A DNA stretch of 64,000 nt from an uncultured Pseudomonadales bacterium (lineage in GTDB: Bacteria > Pseudomonadota > Gammaproteobacteria > Pseudomonadales > Azotimanducaceae): the NCBI GenBank assembly GCA_951813295.1, contig CATOTI010000002.1, positions 4,226,522 through 4,290,521 on the forward strand, in the 5' to 3' direction. How positions within the stretch are numbered: position 1 is the first letter of the stretch; every line of letters starts with the position of its first letter. Both the position numbers and the translations under genes were made by a program. Below the pieces are notes generated by a model. The model worked only from the letters and a program-made list of their open reading frames with translations. It had not been told where the DNA came from and did not search any database. Below are positions 33,068-41,599 of the stretch, piece after piece.

Positions 33068-34093
33068 ATGGCTTTGGAAGCAATCAGCCGAAAAAAAGAG
33101 GAGCGACCTCGATCACGGAAAAGCGGATCCATCGAGGTTGATCTTTCCGAATTCGTGCCACCCGAGGTCGGCGACATCGCTGATGATCACCAGAAGGCAA
33201 TACCTCGCATTGCTCGAGATCCTCAGCTAACCGTCCTCATCGAACATGCGCTGCAACGGGTTCCAACGAAACATGATCTTTACTGCCTCGACTCGAGGGC
33301 TATCGATTTTCTCGATCCGAAGAGCGTTCATCTAGCGGTGACATCGCCGCCTTATTGGACGCTCAAGGACTACCGAGTGAGCAATGGACAGATGGGGTAT
33401 ATAGAAGACTACGAGACCTTTCTGGCGGAACTCGATCGAGTATGGGAAAGAGTCTATGACGCCTTAGTACCAGGTGGACGACTAATAATCGTCGTTGGCG
33501 ATGTTTGTCTTTCGAGGCGAAAGAACAGAGGGCGGCACGTAGTTGTGCCACTACACGCATCCATCCAGGAGCGCTGCAGGGATATTGGCTTTGACAACGT
33601 ACAGGGAATTTTCTGGCACAAGATCGCAAATGCGTCCTATGAGGTAAATGGGGGAGGCGGCTTTCTCGGCAAGCCCTATGAGCCCAATGCCGTGATCAAA
33701 AACGACGTGGAATACATTCTCATGCAGCGAAAGCACGGGGGGTACCGGAGTCCTAGCATTGCCACGCGGATCATGAGTGTCATTTCTTCCGAGAACCACC
33801 AGAAATGGTTCCGTCTGATCTGGAGTGATATCACCGGCGCCTCGACCCGAAATCATCCGGCCCCATATCCTGTCGGTCTTGCTGAACGGCTGATTCGCAT
33901 GTTCAGCTTTGCAGGCGACACCATTCTCGATCCGTTTATGGGTACTGGTAGTACTGCGCTAGCCGCCGCCAGATGTGGGCGCAACAGCGTAGGCGTTGAA
34001 GTGGATCCTGAGTATTTCGAATCTACGGTAAGACGCGTTCGTATTGAAACGGACGATATTTTTCGCCAAGTGAGCATTACGAGGCATGGATGA
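33068..34093 (+). CDS. Beta-class DNA methyltransferase (N4-cytosine/N6-adenine) of a type II R-M system
   Basis: A 341-residue methyltransferase. The catalytic motif IV, VTSPPYWTLKDY, comes first (about residue 91), and the AdoMet-binding motif I, ILDPFMGTGSTALAAARCG, near the C-terminus (about 287), so the domain order is beta class; TSPPYW is most common in N4-cytosine enzymes. RNHPAPYPVGLAERLIRMFSF is motif X-like. The restriction enzyme gene starts 27 bp downstream on the same strand, so this is the protective half of a type II pair. A target-recognition region lies between the motifs. No frameshift is visible. Confidence 0.85.
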   Translation: MALEAISRKKEERPRSRKSGSIEVDLSEFVPPEVGDIADDHQKAIPRIARDPQLTVLIEHALQRVPTKHDLYCLDSRAIDFLDPKSVHLAVTSPPYWTLKDYRVSNGQMGYIEDYETFLAELDRVWERVYDALVPGGRLIIVVGDVCLSRRKNRGRHVVVPLHASIQERCRDIGFDNVQGIFWHKIANASYEVNGGGGFLGKPYEPNAVIKNDVEYILMQRKHGGYRSPSIATRIMSVISSENHQKWFRLIWSDITGASTRNHPAPYPVGLAERLIRMFSFAGDTILDPFMGTGSTALAAARCGRNSVGVEVDPEYFESTVRRVRIETDDIFRQVSITRHG

Positions 34094-34120
34094 CACGTAG
34101 AGAAAACGAGAAAGTATGCA

Positions 34121-34855
34121 ATGGCCCTCGATTTACAAGGCTACAAAGATAAAGCCCGGGAAGCCGTAAAATACTTTTGGCAGAGCAGAGATCATGCTGC
34201 CGCCAAGAAATCTGCTTCCGGAAAATCTGATCAAGGCGCACGCGGCGCCGTAACGTCTGGTAAGAACATGGACGGCTTTATCCGGTTAATGATCGATATC
34301 GTTCATGCTAACGGCTTGCCGCGTGCGCGGATCCACCAAACAAAGAAGGTGCTTACGCTGCCGGGCTATTTCCGGCCTACAAAGCTCTGGGACCTACTGA
34401 TCATGAACGGTAGTCACTTGGTCGCGGCTTTGGAGTTCAAGAGCCAGGTCGGATCATTCGGTAACAACTTCAACAACCGATCGGAAGAAGCTATTGGCAA
34501 TGCGGTAGATATTTGGACAGCGTATCGTGAGGGTGCATTCGGTGAACAGCTGCGGCCTTTTGTGGGCTGGATGATGCTACTGGAGGATGCTGACGGATCG
34601 CAAATGCCGGTAAAGCACGAAGAACCACACTTTGCCGTGTTTCCAGAGTTTCGAGGAGCCTCATACGCACAGCGCTACGAGATTCTCTGCCGGAAAATGA
34701 CGCACGAGCAGCACTACTCTGCTGCCGCTGTGTTATTGGCAAAGCAAGATGATGCAGCCACTGGTGACTACTCAGAAGTAAGCGAGTTGACGGGATTGCG
34801 AACGTTCGTTTCCGAGCTGGCGGGACATGTCGCTGCTGAAGCTGCAAGAAGCTAG
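34121..34855 (+). CDS. XhoI/PaeR7I-family type II restriction endonuclease
   Basis: A 244-residue nuclease. The stretch LTLPGYFRPTKLWDLLIMNG followed by SHLVAALEFKSQVGSFGNNFNNRSEEAIGNAVDIWTAYREG closely follows the PaeR7I/XhoI family, including the PD-(D/E)XK-type core (Asp in KLWDLL, Glu-Phe-Lys in ALEFKSQ). The EEPHFAVFPEFRGASYAQRYEILC block is also shared. The family cuts CTCGAG, so that is the predicted site here, by homology only. It follows its methyltransferase directly. Length matches the family. Confidence 0.85.
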   Translation: MALDLQGYKDKAREAVKYFWQSRDHAAAKKSASGKSDQGARGAVTSGKNMDGFIRLMIDIVHANGLPRARIHQTKKVLTLPGYFRPTKLWDLLIMNGSHLVAALEFKSQVGSFGNNFNNRSEEAIGNAVDIWTAYREGAFGEQLRPFVGWMMLLEDADGSQMPVKHEEPHFAVFPEFRGASYAQRYEILCRKMTHEQHYSAAAVLLAKQDDAATGDYSEVSELTGLRTFVSELAGHVAAEAARS

Positions 34856-34910
34856 GCCCAGGGGACACTACACGCAGAACCTCAGAAGCTTCAAGATTGA
34901 CCAGCGTCGT

Positions 34911-35021
34911 TGCGCGGCTTTGCTCAGGATTGGTCGGGTACTTTGTGGGAATGAGCGCTTCTATTGCAGAGATGTGCTTGCTTGGGACTGGGTGCACCGC
35001 CACGTAGTCGTCTTCTGGTAG
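34911..35021 (+). repeat. Dispersed repeat, 5' part plus centre (copy C)
   Basis: Matches 26380-26490 of copy A with several substitutions, ending at TCTTCTGGTAG. It encodes the same short tail (NERFYCRD, then HRHVVVFW and stop). It begins about 55 bp after the restriction enzyme gene. Confidence 0.65.
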
Positions 35022-35029
35022 CCCGTGAG

Positions 35030-35165
35030 AGCATTGCGAGCACGGACCATTGATACGGTCGGCGAGCCCGGTGAACTCGGCCGAAGGGCGACAAGCAACT
35101 CGACATTGGACGGCGTGTGCCAGCCAAGGCCCCGCGCCGTGAGATTGGCGGAACCAACCAGAGAA
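35030..35165 (-). pseudogene. Phospholipase-D-like nuclease fragment
   Basis: Leftward the frame reads LVGSANLTARGLGWHTPSNVELLVALRP, the C-terminal part of an HKD/PLD motif (GSANLTxxGLG...NVEL), seen in PLD-type restriction nucleases and DrmC-like proteins. Nothing else of the gene survives on either side. Confidence 0.5.
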
Positions 35166-35230
35166 CCTCAACCATTGGAATGGTAATTATCCCGTTGACG
35201 AAGTTAAAGAAAGGTAAATAATATTCACTT

Positions 35231-35584
35231 ATGGATTTATCTTTTTGGGATTGGGCGGCAAAGGTTGATCTCGTTACAAGTTTGCTCTTGTTGGCGAGTC
35301 CAATCGTGAGCTGGTGGCTAAGAGGCTTATGGACAAGCAAGAAAAATGATGCTCATGTTGAAGAGTTGGTGAATAAGCGTGTTGAGCAAATACTAAGAAC
35401 TTTTTCCACCGCGAAAGAGAGAGATGAACCTTTTCATGTTATCAGTTATTGGGAAGACACTGGAAATATTCTAACAGACAATTTGAGGGTTGGCTTGTTA
35501 CGAAGAAAATCCCCCCGAATGATTTACGTCTACAAAACGGGGCAAATTAAAGAAATCCCCGCGCCTAAGGGGAAGGTAACGTGA
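35231..35584 (+). CDS. Small membrane-anchored protein, unknown
   Basis: A 117-residue protein. One N-terminal hydrophobic segment (VDLVTSLLLLASPIVSWWL, about 12-30) should anchor it in the inner membrane, followed by a charged cytoplasmic part with a coiled-coil-like stretch (AHVEELVNKRVEQILRTF). Not recognised. The gene and its upstream 60 bp are AT-rich relative to the region, indicating separate origin. The right end abuts an IS1595 remnant. Confidence 0.5.
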   Translation: MDLSFWDWAAKVDLVTSLLLLASPIVSWWLRGLWTSKKNDAHVEELVNKRVEQILRTFSTAKERDEPFHVISYWEDTGNILTDNLRVGLLRRKSPRMIYVYKTGQIKEIPAPKGKVT

Positions 35585-35589
35585 TTCTT

Positions 35590-35811
35590 TTACGCAACCA
35601 GTTTTTGGTAGGTAAGCGCCTCAGTGTTAATGATTCTGGTCAGAGCATCCCTGAATATGTACGGGTTATCCCTGTTGTTGAACCGCCACTCAAACTCTTC
35701 AAGGTAACGATCCATATGTTTGACGCTCATTTTACCGGAGGCGATATCTTCGGGAAGCCAACGCGTGACACAGATGCATTCCGACACCGTCTCCGGAACG
35801 GTATCGAGCAA
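35590..35811 (-). pseudogene. IS1595-family (ISXO2-like) transposase, C-terminal fragment
   Basis: Leftward translation KMSVKHMDRYLEEFEWRFNNR, then DNPYIFRDALTRII and a final ALTYQKLVA is the conserved C-terminus of ISXO2-like transposases, including the RFNNR motif with its Glu. The rest of the gene is absent. Confidence 0.75.
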
Positions 35812-35860
35812 GCGGTGCAGGGTCAGGGATTTGATGTATGGCGCTGCTATGACACCTGCC

Positions 35861-36356
35861 TCGGTGTGCGAGTCAAACCCGTAACGGTGCCGTCGTCTTC
35901 AACGCCGAGGAGGAGATGCCCGCCCTCCAGGTTCAGCAACGCCGCCAACTCCTTCGCGACTCGCGCAGGGACAACATCGTCACGCTTGAACTCGACGCCA
36001 GAGTGCTCGCCGTTGCAGATCAGTTCTTCCAGCTCGGTTCGGTTCATCGCAGCGCTCCTCTAAAACCCATACTTCCGGCGTCGGCGCTCGAAGGCTTCCT
36101 TGCCGCCTTCGAGGATCTCCTCGACCAGCTCCCGCACGGGCTTGGCGTCAATCGAGCCCATGTGCTCCGGGGCAACGCGCACACGGCCGTGCTCAGCCTC
36201 GCCGGTGGCGGAAAGGCCGACGATCAGTTCGGCATCGCCGAGGACCGGGATGTTGGCGTTGTGAGTGGAGAAAAGGAACTGCCGACGCTGCTTCTCCTCG
36301 CGCATGCGCGGGACGACACCCTCGGTGATGAAACGGTTGTCGAGATCATCCTCCGG
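35861..36356 (-). pseudogene. 496-bp segmental duplicate of the trlF/albA junction
   Basis: Identical in length to 47310-47805 and differing, as far as I can see, at one base. It carries the last ~100 codons of trlF and the first ~62 codons of the AlbA_2 gene in the same minus-strand arrangement, with unrelated DNA on both sides. Near identity indicates a recent copy. The following 36357-36815 (about 460 bp) contains no gene I can recognise. Confidence 0.9.
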
Positions 36357-36880
36357 GCGCAAACTGCGTGGCTTCAGGCACCTCGCGACCCCCTGCAGAT
36401 TGCTAACTTGCTCCGTGGTTAATCATCGATCGAGACGGTCGTCGCTGACATTCTTTTTTCCATAGTTGTTCGCATTGCGCTGCGTGCCCTTTGAGACCCT
36501 GAGCGTCCAGCATCAAAACTATCGCGCGACATGAATTGTGTCAATTGAGAGAACGTTCAGGGCTTACTCCAACCGAACCCATACGAGGCGACTGAACGCG
36601 CTCGAGGGCTCAGGAGTGGCAGCCGCGAGGTCAGCCTTGCTCGGATTTTCGAGCTTTCGGCAACGCCGTTCCTATTGAGTGGTTCCGGGTACGCCGAAGG
36701 CACGCTGTTTTCCCTGGACGATGAGCGACTTTTCACTCATGGACGCCATCGAGTCCCGGTCGCCCAGATCGCGGCCTGTCGCAGTGGCGGGCTTGTCGCC
36801 TCGTCGCGGTGGGTGTGTAATCCTCCCGAAAAGTAGCGGCGGTTGGAAGTAGACTTTTCGACGAAGGGAGAGCACTACGA

Positions 36881-37147
36881 ATGAAGAAGAGCCGATATAC
36901 GGAAAGTCAGATATTTCAAATACTTAAGGAAGCCGGGGCGGGCATTCCGGTGGCCGAGTTGTGCCGCGAACACGGCATCAGCAACGCCACGTTCTACAAC
37001 TGGCGATCGAAGTACAGCGGTATGGACGCCTCGAGCATGAGGCGGCTGAAGGAGCTTGAGGAAGAAAACGCGCGGCTGAAGAAGATGTACGCCGAGGAGA
37101 AGCTGAAGGCGGAGATCATTGCCGAGGCCATGGAAAAAAAGTGGTAG
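36881..37147 (+). CDS. IS3-family OrfA
   Basis: An 88-residue DNA-binding protein: helix-turn-helix VAELCREHGISNATFYNWRSKY, then a leucine-zipper-like helix MRRLKELEEENARLKKMYAEE. Its end overlaps OrfB, and the frame carries the heptamer A-AAA-AAG at 37134-37141, the usual site for programmed -1 frameshifting that yields the OrfAB transposase. Confidence 0.92.
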   Translation: MKKSRYTESQIFQILKEAGAGIPVAELCREHGISNATFYNWRSKYSGMDASSMRRLKELEEENARLKKMYAEEKLKAEIIAEAMEKKW

Positions 37148-37971
37148 TGCCATCTCACCGTAAGGAGATGGCGAAACGAGCGGTGGCGGAACACGGCCTG
37201 TCGATCCGATTGGCGTGCAAGACCTTCCGCGTTTCGGAGACCTGCTACCGGTATCAACCGAAGCTGGGCGATGACAACGCGCTGATAGCGGACTGGCTGT
37301 TGCGGCTGACGACGGCACACCGGCGCTGGGGGTTCGGGCTGTGTTTCCTGTACCTGAGGAACGTGCAGAAGCTGCCGTACAACCACAAGCGGGTGTATCG
37401 GATTTACCGGCAGCTGGAGTTGAACTTACGCATTAAGCCCAGGCGCCGGATCCAACGCGGTGCACCCGACCCGTTGGCCGTGCCGAAACAGGCGAACGAG
37501 GTGTGGTCGATCGACTTCATGCATGACCGGCTGGCCAACGGGCGGCCGTTCCGAACGTTCAACGTGCTCGACGACTACAACCGGGAAGGTTTGGGTATCG
37601 ACGTCGACTTCAGTCTGTCGGGACCACGGATTACCCGGTGCCTGGATCAGATCATTGAATGGCGTGGAAAGCCGAAGGTGATCCGCTGCGACAACGGCAG
37701 CGAGATGCGCAGTGTGGCGTTCCGGACCTGGGCCGAGGACCGGGGCATCCGGGTGATGTTCATCCAACCCGGCAAGCCGACCCAGAACGCCTACGTTGAG
37801 CGGTTCAACCGGACGGTTCGACACGAGTGGCTCGATCTCCATCTGTTCGAGTCGATCGAGCACGCCCAGGCCACCGCCACGCAATGGCTGTGGCAGTACA
37901 ACAACGAACGGCCGAACACGGCCATCGGCGGCATCACGCCAAGACAGAAGCTTCTTGCGAAAGCAGCGTAA
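37141..37971 (+). CDS. IS3-family OrfB (DDE integrase domain)
   Basis: About 276 residues. The retroviral-integrase-like core is complete: first Asp in VWSIDFMHDRL, second in IRCDNGSEMRS, Glu in QNAYVERFNRTVRHEWLD. An HTH_21-type N-terminal part (AHRRWGFGLCFLYLRN) precedes it. It begins in the -1 frame relative to OrfA and is most likely made as the fusion. Confidence 0.92.
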   Translation: MVVPSHRKEMAKRAVAEHGLSIRLACKTFRVSETCYRYQPKLGDDNALIADWLLRLTTAHRRWGFGLCFLYLRNVQKLPYNHKRVYRIYRQLELNLRIKPRRRIQRGAPDPLAVPKQANEVWSIDFMHDRLANGRPFRTFNVLDDYNREGLGIDVDFSLSGPRITRCLDQIIEWRGKPKVIRCDNGSEMRSVAFRTWAEDRGIRVMFIQPGKPTQNAYVERFNRTVRHEWLDLHLFESIEHAQATATQWLWQYNNERPNTAIGGITPRQKLLAKAA

Positions 37972-38017
37972 CCCTACTTCTCAACGCAGCTAGAAATGGG
38001 AGGTCTTTTCGCTGATC

Positions 38018-38170
38018 TTCCAGATGTACCACGGCAAGGAGTTCACGGACCGGCTGTTCGCCTACAACGCGCGGAAACCGACCGGCAACCACGAGTTCGA
38101 CCGGCTATGTACCACCCTGGGAATCGAACACCGGCTGACCCGGCCTCGCCACCCTCAGACCATCGCCTAG
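38018..38170 (+). pseudogene. IS481-like transposase fragment
   Basis: The translation HGKEFTDRLFAYNARKPTGN, then HEFDRLCTTLGIEHRLTRPR matches the core of IS481-type transposases around the second catalytic position (usually DNGKEFTDR; here YHGKEF, so the Asp is lost). It stops at a TAG within the family block. Confidence 0.65.
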
Positions 38171-38289
38171 CAGGCCAGGCTCCTGGTTTTTGTCGATTTT
38201 CAGCAGAGCTGCGGTGACGCGATGCGAGTACGTCGGTAAATTTGTGTCTCCTGAAGCGAAAAACCCGCCGGCCATCGGGTTGCCTGTTA

Positions 38290-38305
38290 GTATCATATGT
38301 GATAC
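38290..38305. promoter_or_regulatory. Candidate HigA operator
   Basis: GTATCA-TATG-TGATAC, perfect 6-bp arms, 9 bp before the higB ATG. Position and symmetry fit autoregulation of the toxin-antitoxin operon by the dimeric antitoxin. Confidence 0.6.
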
Positions 38306-38314
38306 ACATGACTC

Positions 38315-38632
38315 ATGAAACGCGTAGCATGGATTGGCGATACCAGAGAGGTTCTTAGGGCATTTCCGGTCGCCGTTCGCAAAGCGTTCGGTGAAGAGTT
38401 AATGCGTGTTCAAAACGAACTCGATCCGACGGATTGGAAGGCGATGAAATCGATTGGACCTGGCGTCCGCGAGATCCGCGTTCGTCATCAGGGCCAATAT
38501 CGAACAATCTATGTCGCCAACCGTGACGACGATGTCTACGTGTTACACGTCTTCAAGAAGACCACGCAGCGAACCCCTAAACCCGTCGTCGAGCTATCGC
38601 GTCGACGACTCAGAGCTTTGGAAGGCAGCTAA
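38315..38632 (+). CDS. higB: HigB-like RelE-fold toxin
   Basis: A 105-residue protein of the Gp49/HigB group. It shows the core REIRVRHQGQYRTIYVANRDDDVYVLHVFKKTTQRTP, whose conserved Arg, His/Tyr and final Lys-rich FKKKTxxTP segment mark ribosome-dependent mRNA interferases. The ATG follows the palindrome. The stop overlaps the antitoxin start (TAATG). Toxin-first order is typical for higBA. Confidence 0.88.
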   Translation: MKRVAWIGDTREVLRAFPVAVRKAFGEELMRVQNELDPTDWKAMKSIGPGVREIRVRHQGQYRTIYVANRDDDVYVLHVFKKTTQRTPKPVVELSRRRLRALEGS

Positions 38633-38940
38633 TGGATGAAGACCTCAAGATCACACCCGCATCCGAGATTATCTTCGAAGATCTTGGCTTCTCGAAAGCG
38701 GAAGCAGCCATTCTCTATGCTAAGACGACGCTACAGATCGAACTCGAGAAAGAGATCAAACGTCGCGGCCTCACACAGACGGCGGCGGCAGAACTCCTCG
38801 GGGTGTCTCGTGCTCGGCTTAGCCGACTCATGCAGGGCAAGCTCGATAAAGTTTCGATTGCCAAGCTTGTTGGTATGTGTGCGCAGCTTGATCGGCGCGT
38901 TGTGTTGAAGGTGACCAAGAGACGGAAGTCCGCAGCGTAA
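38632..38940 (+). CDS. higA: HigA-like XRE antitoxin
   Basis: A 102-residue DNA-binding antitoxin. The helix-turn-helix is KRRGLTQTAAAELLGVSRARLSRLMQGK at about 44-71, of the XRE/HigA type (HTH_37). The N-terminal helical part would contact the toxin. Translation is coupled to higB by a one-base overlap, and it likely represses its own promoter through the GTATCA/TGATAC palindrome. Confidence 0.88.
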   Translation: MDEDLKITPASEIIFEDLGFSKAEAAILYAKTTLQIELEKEIKRRGLTQTAAAELLGVSRARLSRLMQGKLDKVSIAKLVGMCAQLDRRVVLKVTKRRKSAA

Positions 38941-39329
38941 CCCTCGCGATTCGACCCGTCCCCGGCAATCGGGAACGCAGTTGCAATGGATGTTCCACTT
39001 CGGTCACGAGATTGAGCTACTAACGGCAAAGGAATGGGTCTAAAAGATGTTCGACAACGTGTGGTGACGGGATCACGACCGACCTTCGCGTCGCGGCGAT
39101 GCTAGCTCGACCTCGATGAATTTCCGTCGTGCAACGGTCACCGCAGCTGCCCCGCTCGCGCGAGCAGCTCGTCGATGTCGTAGTTGACGCTGGTCACGCC
39201 GAAATCCGGCTCTCGATTGAACGGCTTTCGCACGTAGTAGGCGCTTGCGCTGTCTTCGTGGATCGGGTGGGGAAGCGGCTCGACGTCCGACGTATGAACG
39301 GCAAGGACGGGGTCAAAGAGATGCGCCAC

Positions 39330-39633
39330 TCATCAACGACGTACGTGAACAGGCAAACCGCTGGCGGCGACTGTGCCCGGCAATCAATGACGTGTGACAC
39401 CGGAAACCGCGCGCTTGCTGCAGCATTGGCGCGATCACGCTTTTGGCGGCATTCGACCATTCTTCCGTCAGGTGGAGGCCGCCGAGACGGCGATTTGGCT
39501 AACGGAGGTTGCTCCGCGCCTCGGTAATGCCGGTAAGCGATTTGTCGACCACCTCGCGAGTGCGAGTGAAGACGCCAAACCCGAACTTCTTCGCCTCGCT
39601 CCTGCACGATACACTGACGGATCAAACGATTGA
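39330..39633 (+). pseudogene. Fragment of a type III-like restriction helicase (BPTD_3080-type), N-terminal
   Basis: VTPETARLLQHWRDHAFGGIRPFF, then QVEAAETAIWLTEVAPRLG is the conserved N-terminal block that precedes the helicase Walker A in this family. The piece just before it (VREQANRWRRLCPAI) is in another frame, and the sequence ends before the ATP-binding motif. Upstream 38941-39329 (about 390 bp) contains only a 63-codon minus-strand frame (39138-39329) that I cannot identify. Confidence 0.6.
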
Positions 39634-39648
39634 TCTGTGTTTCCCTCG

Positions 39649-41499
39649 ATGGCTGAAATAATACCCACTCTCAACCAACAAATTCTAAGCCGTATGACGA
39701 TGGGCGAGAAACGCCTTGCTCGTCGGCTGAAATCACTACTCGAAGACGACTGCCTTGTTTGGTATGACGTGCCGCTTGGCAAGAAACGTCGATATCCTGA
39801 TTTCATTATTTTGCATCCCGCCCGCGGCCTATTGTTCTTGGAAGTCAAAGATTGGAAACTCGACACGCTGAAAAAAATCAGCAAAACCGATGTTGAATTA
39901 CTGACGAATAACGGCCTTGTTCGGAATGTACATCCGTTGGAACAAGCGCGTCAGTATGCTTATGCGGTGCTCAATGTCTTGCAACGTGACCCCGGGTTGG
40001 TTCAGTCATCCGGAAAACATGAGGGCAAAGTGATGATGCCTTATGGTTGGGGTGCAGTGTTGACCAACATCACACGCCGGCAGGTTCAAGAAGCGTTTCC
40101 GGACGATGAACGTGAAAGCTTATTGCCCGATCATCTCCTAATGTATAGAGATGAAATGAAGGATAATGCCGATGCTGAACAATTTCAGGAACAACTATGG
40201 GGTATGTTTAATTATCAATTTGGTGGTGCACTAACGCTGCCGCAAGTCAATCGGGTGCGATGGCATTTATTCCCTGAGATCCGCATCAATAGTACTCAGG
40301 AAGAGTTGTTTGCCGACGACTCGCAAAAAGACGTTGAGTTGGAAGAGTCCTTGCCCGAAGTCATCCGAATTATGGATATTCAGCAAGAGCAGTTGGCTCG
40401 CAGCATGGGGGCAGGGCATCGCGTCATTCATGGCGTTTCGGGTTCGGGTAAAACATTGATACTGTGTTATCGCTGTTTGCATTTGGCTCAGGCGATGAGT
40501 AAACCGATTCTGGTGTTGTGCTTTAACGTGACCCTGGCCGCAAAGTTGCGTTCTTTCATGATTGCCAGGGGCGTTGGCGATCAGGTTCAGGTTCACCACT
40601 TCCATGATTGGTGTGGTGAACAATTAAAAGTGTATCGTGTTGAGATCAAGAAATCGGATAAACTCTATTTTGAGCGGCAAGTTGAATCGGTAATCGACGC
40701 GGTTGAGAACGAGCTTATCCCTCGTGCGCGGTACGGCGCACTGCTGATTGACGAAGGTCATGATTTTGAAGAAAATTGGTTGCGACTTATCGTGCAGATG
40801 ATTGATCCGGATACGGATTCTTTATTGCTGCTCTATGACGATGCGCAATCGCTTTATAGCACGCCTTCTGGTCTGGGATTCACACTATCGAGTGTAGGCA
40901 TAAAGGCACAGGGTAGAACAAGTATCTTGCGTCTGAACTATCGAAATACACAAGAAATTCTGGCTTTCGCTTACAACTTTGCACGGCAATACTTCGACCC
41001 GCGCCGTGCCGATGACGACCATATCCCGCTGATTGAACCAGAAGCTGCGGGGGCGCGGGGTCGTGTACCTGTCATCAAGCAGTTTGAGGACTTCGGTCGC
41101 GAGGTGGCTTATGCGCTCAAATGTGTACAAACGTGGCAACGCAACAAAGTGCCGTTACGCGATATTGCGGTATTGGTTGTACAGAAGTGGCAGGGAGAGC
41201 GGCTCGCGAAAGAAATCGCGGCTTTGCATATCCCGCATACGTGGCTGGCCGATAAACAACGAAAGCAGGCATATGACTCTGCTATAGAGCAAGTCACGAT
41301 ATCGACCATTCATAGCAGCAAGGGGCTGGAGTTTCCGCGCGTCATGATACTGGGAATTGGCGCACTAAATATCGATGATGAGCAGAAGAGCAACAGTGCT
41401 CGCCTGCTGTATGTCGGTATGACGAGGGCGCAAGAGTATTTACTGATGACCACATCAAAGAATAATGAATTTAGTCAGGCATTAAACGCTGCATCGTAG
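39649..41499 (+). CDS. NERD-domain UvrD/Rep-like helicase
   Basis: A 616-residue protein. The N-terminal NERD nuclease-related domain shows MTMGEKRLARRLKSLL, then DVPLGKKRRYPDFIILHPARGLLFLEVKDW with PD...ExK-type residues. It is followed by a superfamily 1 helicase: Walker A VIHGVSGSGKTLILCYR (about 263), DEGHDFEENW as motif II, and C-terminal TISTIHSSKGLEFPRVMILG and LLYVGMTRAQEYLLMTTS. I chose the ATG at 39649; a GTG 12 bases earlier is also in frame. Such NERD-helicases are common in defence islands and probably act on DNA ends. No defect is seen, and the base composition is lower in GC than its neighbours. Confidence 0.85.
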   Translation: MAEIIPTLNQQILSRMTMGEKRLARRLKSLLEDDCLVWYDVPLGKKRRYPDFIILHPARGLLFLEVKDWKLDTLKKISKTDVELLTNNGLVRNVHPLEQARQYAYAVLNVLQRDPGLVQSSGKHEGKVMMPYGWGAVLTNITRRQVQEAFPDDERESLLPDHLLMYRDEMKDNADAEQFQEQLWGMFNYQFGGALTLPQVNRVRWHLFPEIRINSTQEELFADDSQKDVELEESLPEVIRIMDIQQEQLARSMGAGHRVIHGVSGSGKTLILCYRCLHLAQAMSKPILVLCFNVTLAAKLRSFMIARGVGDQVQVHHFHDWCGEQLKVYRVEIKKSDKLYFERQVESVIDAVENELIPRARYGALLIDEGHDFEENWLRLIVQMIDPDTDSLLLLYDDAQSLYSTPSGLGFTLSSVGIKAQGRTSILRLNYRNTQEILAFAYNFARQYFDPRRADDDHIPLIEPEAAGARGRVPVIKQFEDFGREVAYALKCVQTWQRNKVPLRDIAVLVVQKWQGERLAKEIAALHIPHTWLADKQRKQAYDSAIEQVTISTIHSSKGLEFPRVMILGIGALNIDDEQKSNSARLLYVGMTRAQEYLLMTTSKNNEFSQALNAAS

Positions 41500-41599
41500 C
41501 GCCGCGCCGAAGTAAAGCTGACCCCGTACCGGAACGCCCTGATGCTGTACAGGAAGCGCAAGGCGTGTGAAGTTGCCCCTGATGACACTGACATTGATT

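Larger units (their letters stand above)
36816..38006 (+). mobile_element. Complete IS3-family insertion sequence
   Basis: Two overlapping transposase frames between imperfect inverted repeats: left CCTCCC...TAGC-GCG...GAAGTAG (36816-36852), right CTACTTCTCAACGCAGCTAG...GGGAGG (37974-38006). It looks intact, with catalytic residues present, and so is possibly active. Confidence 0.85.
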
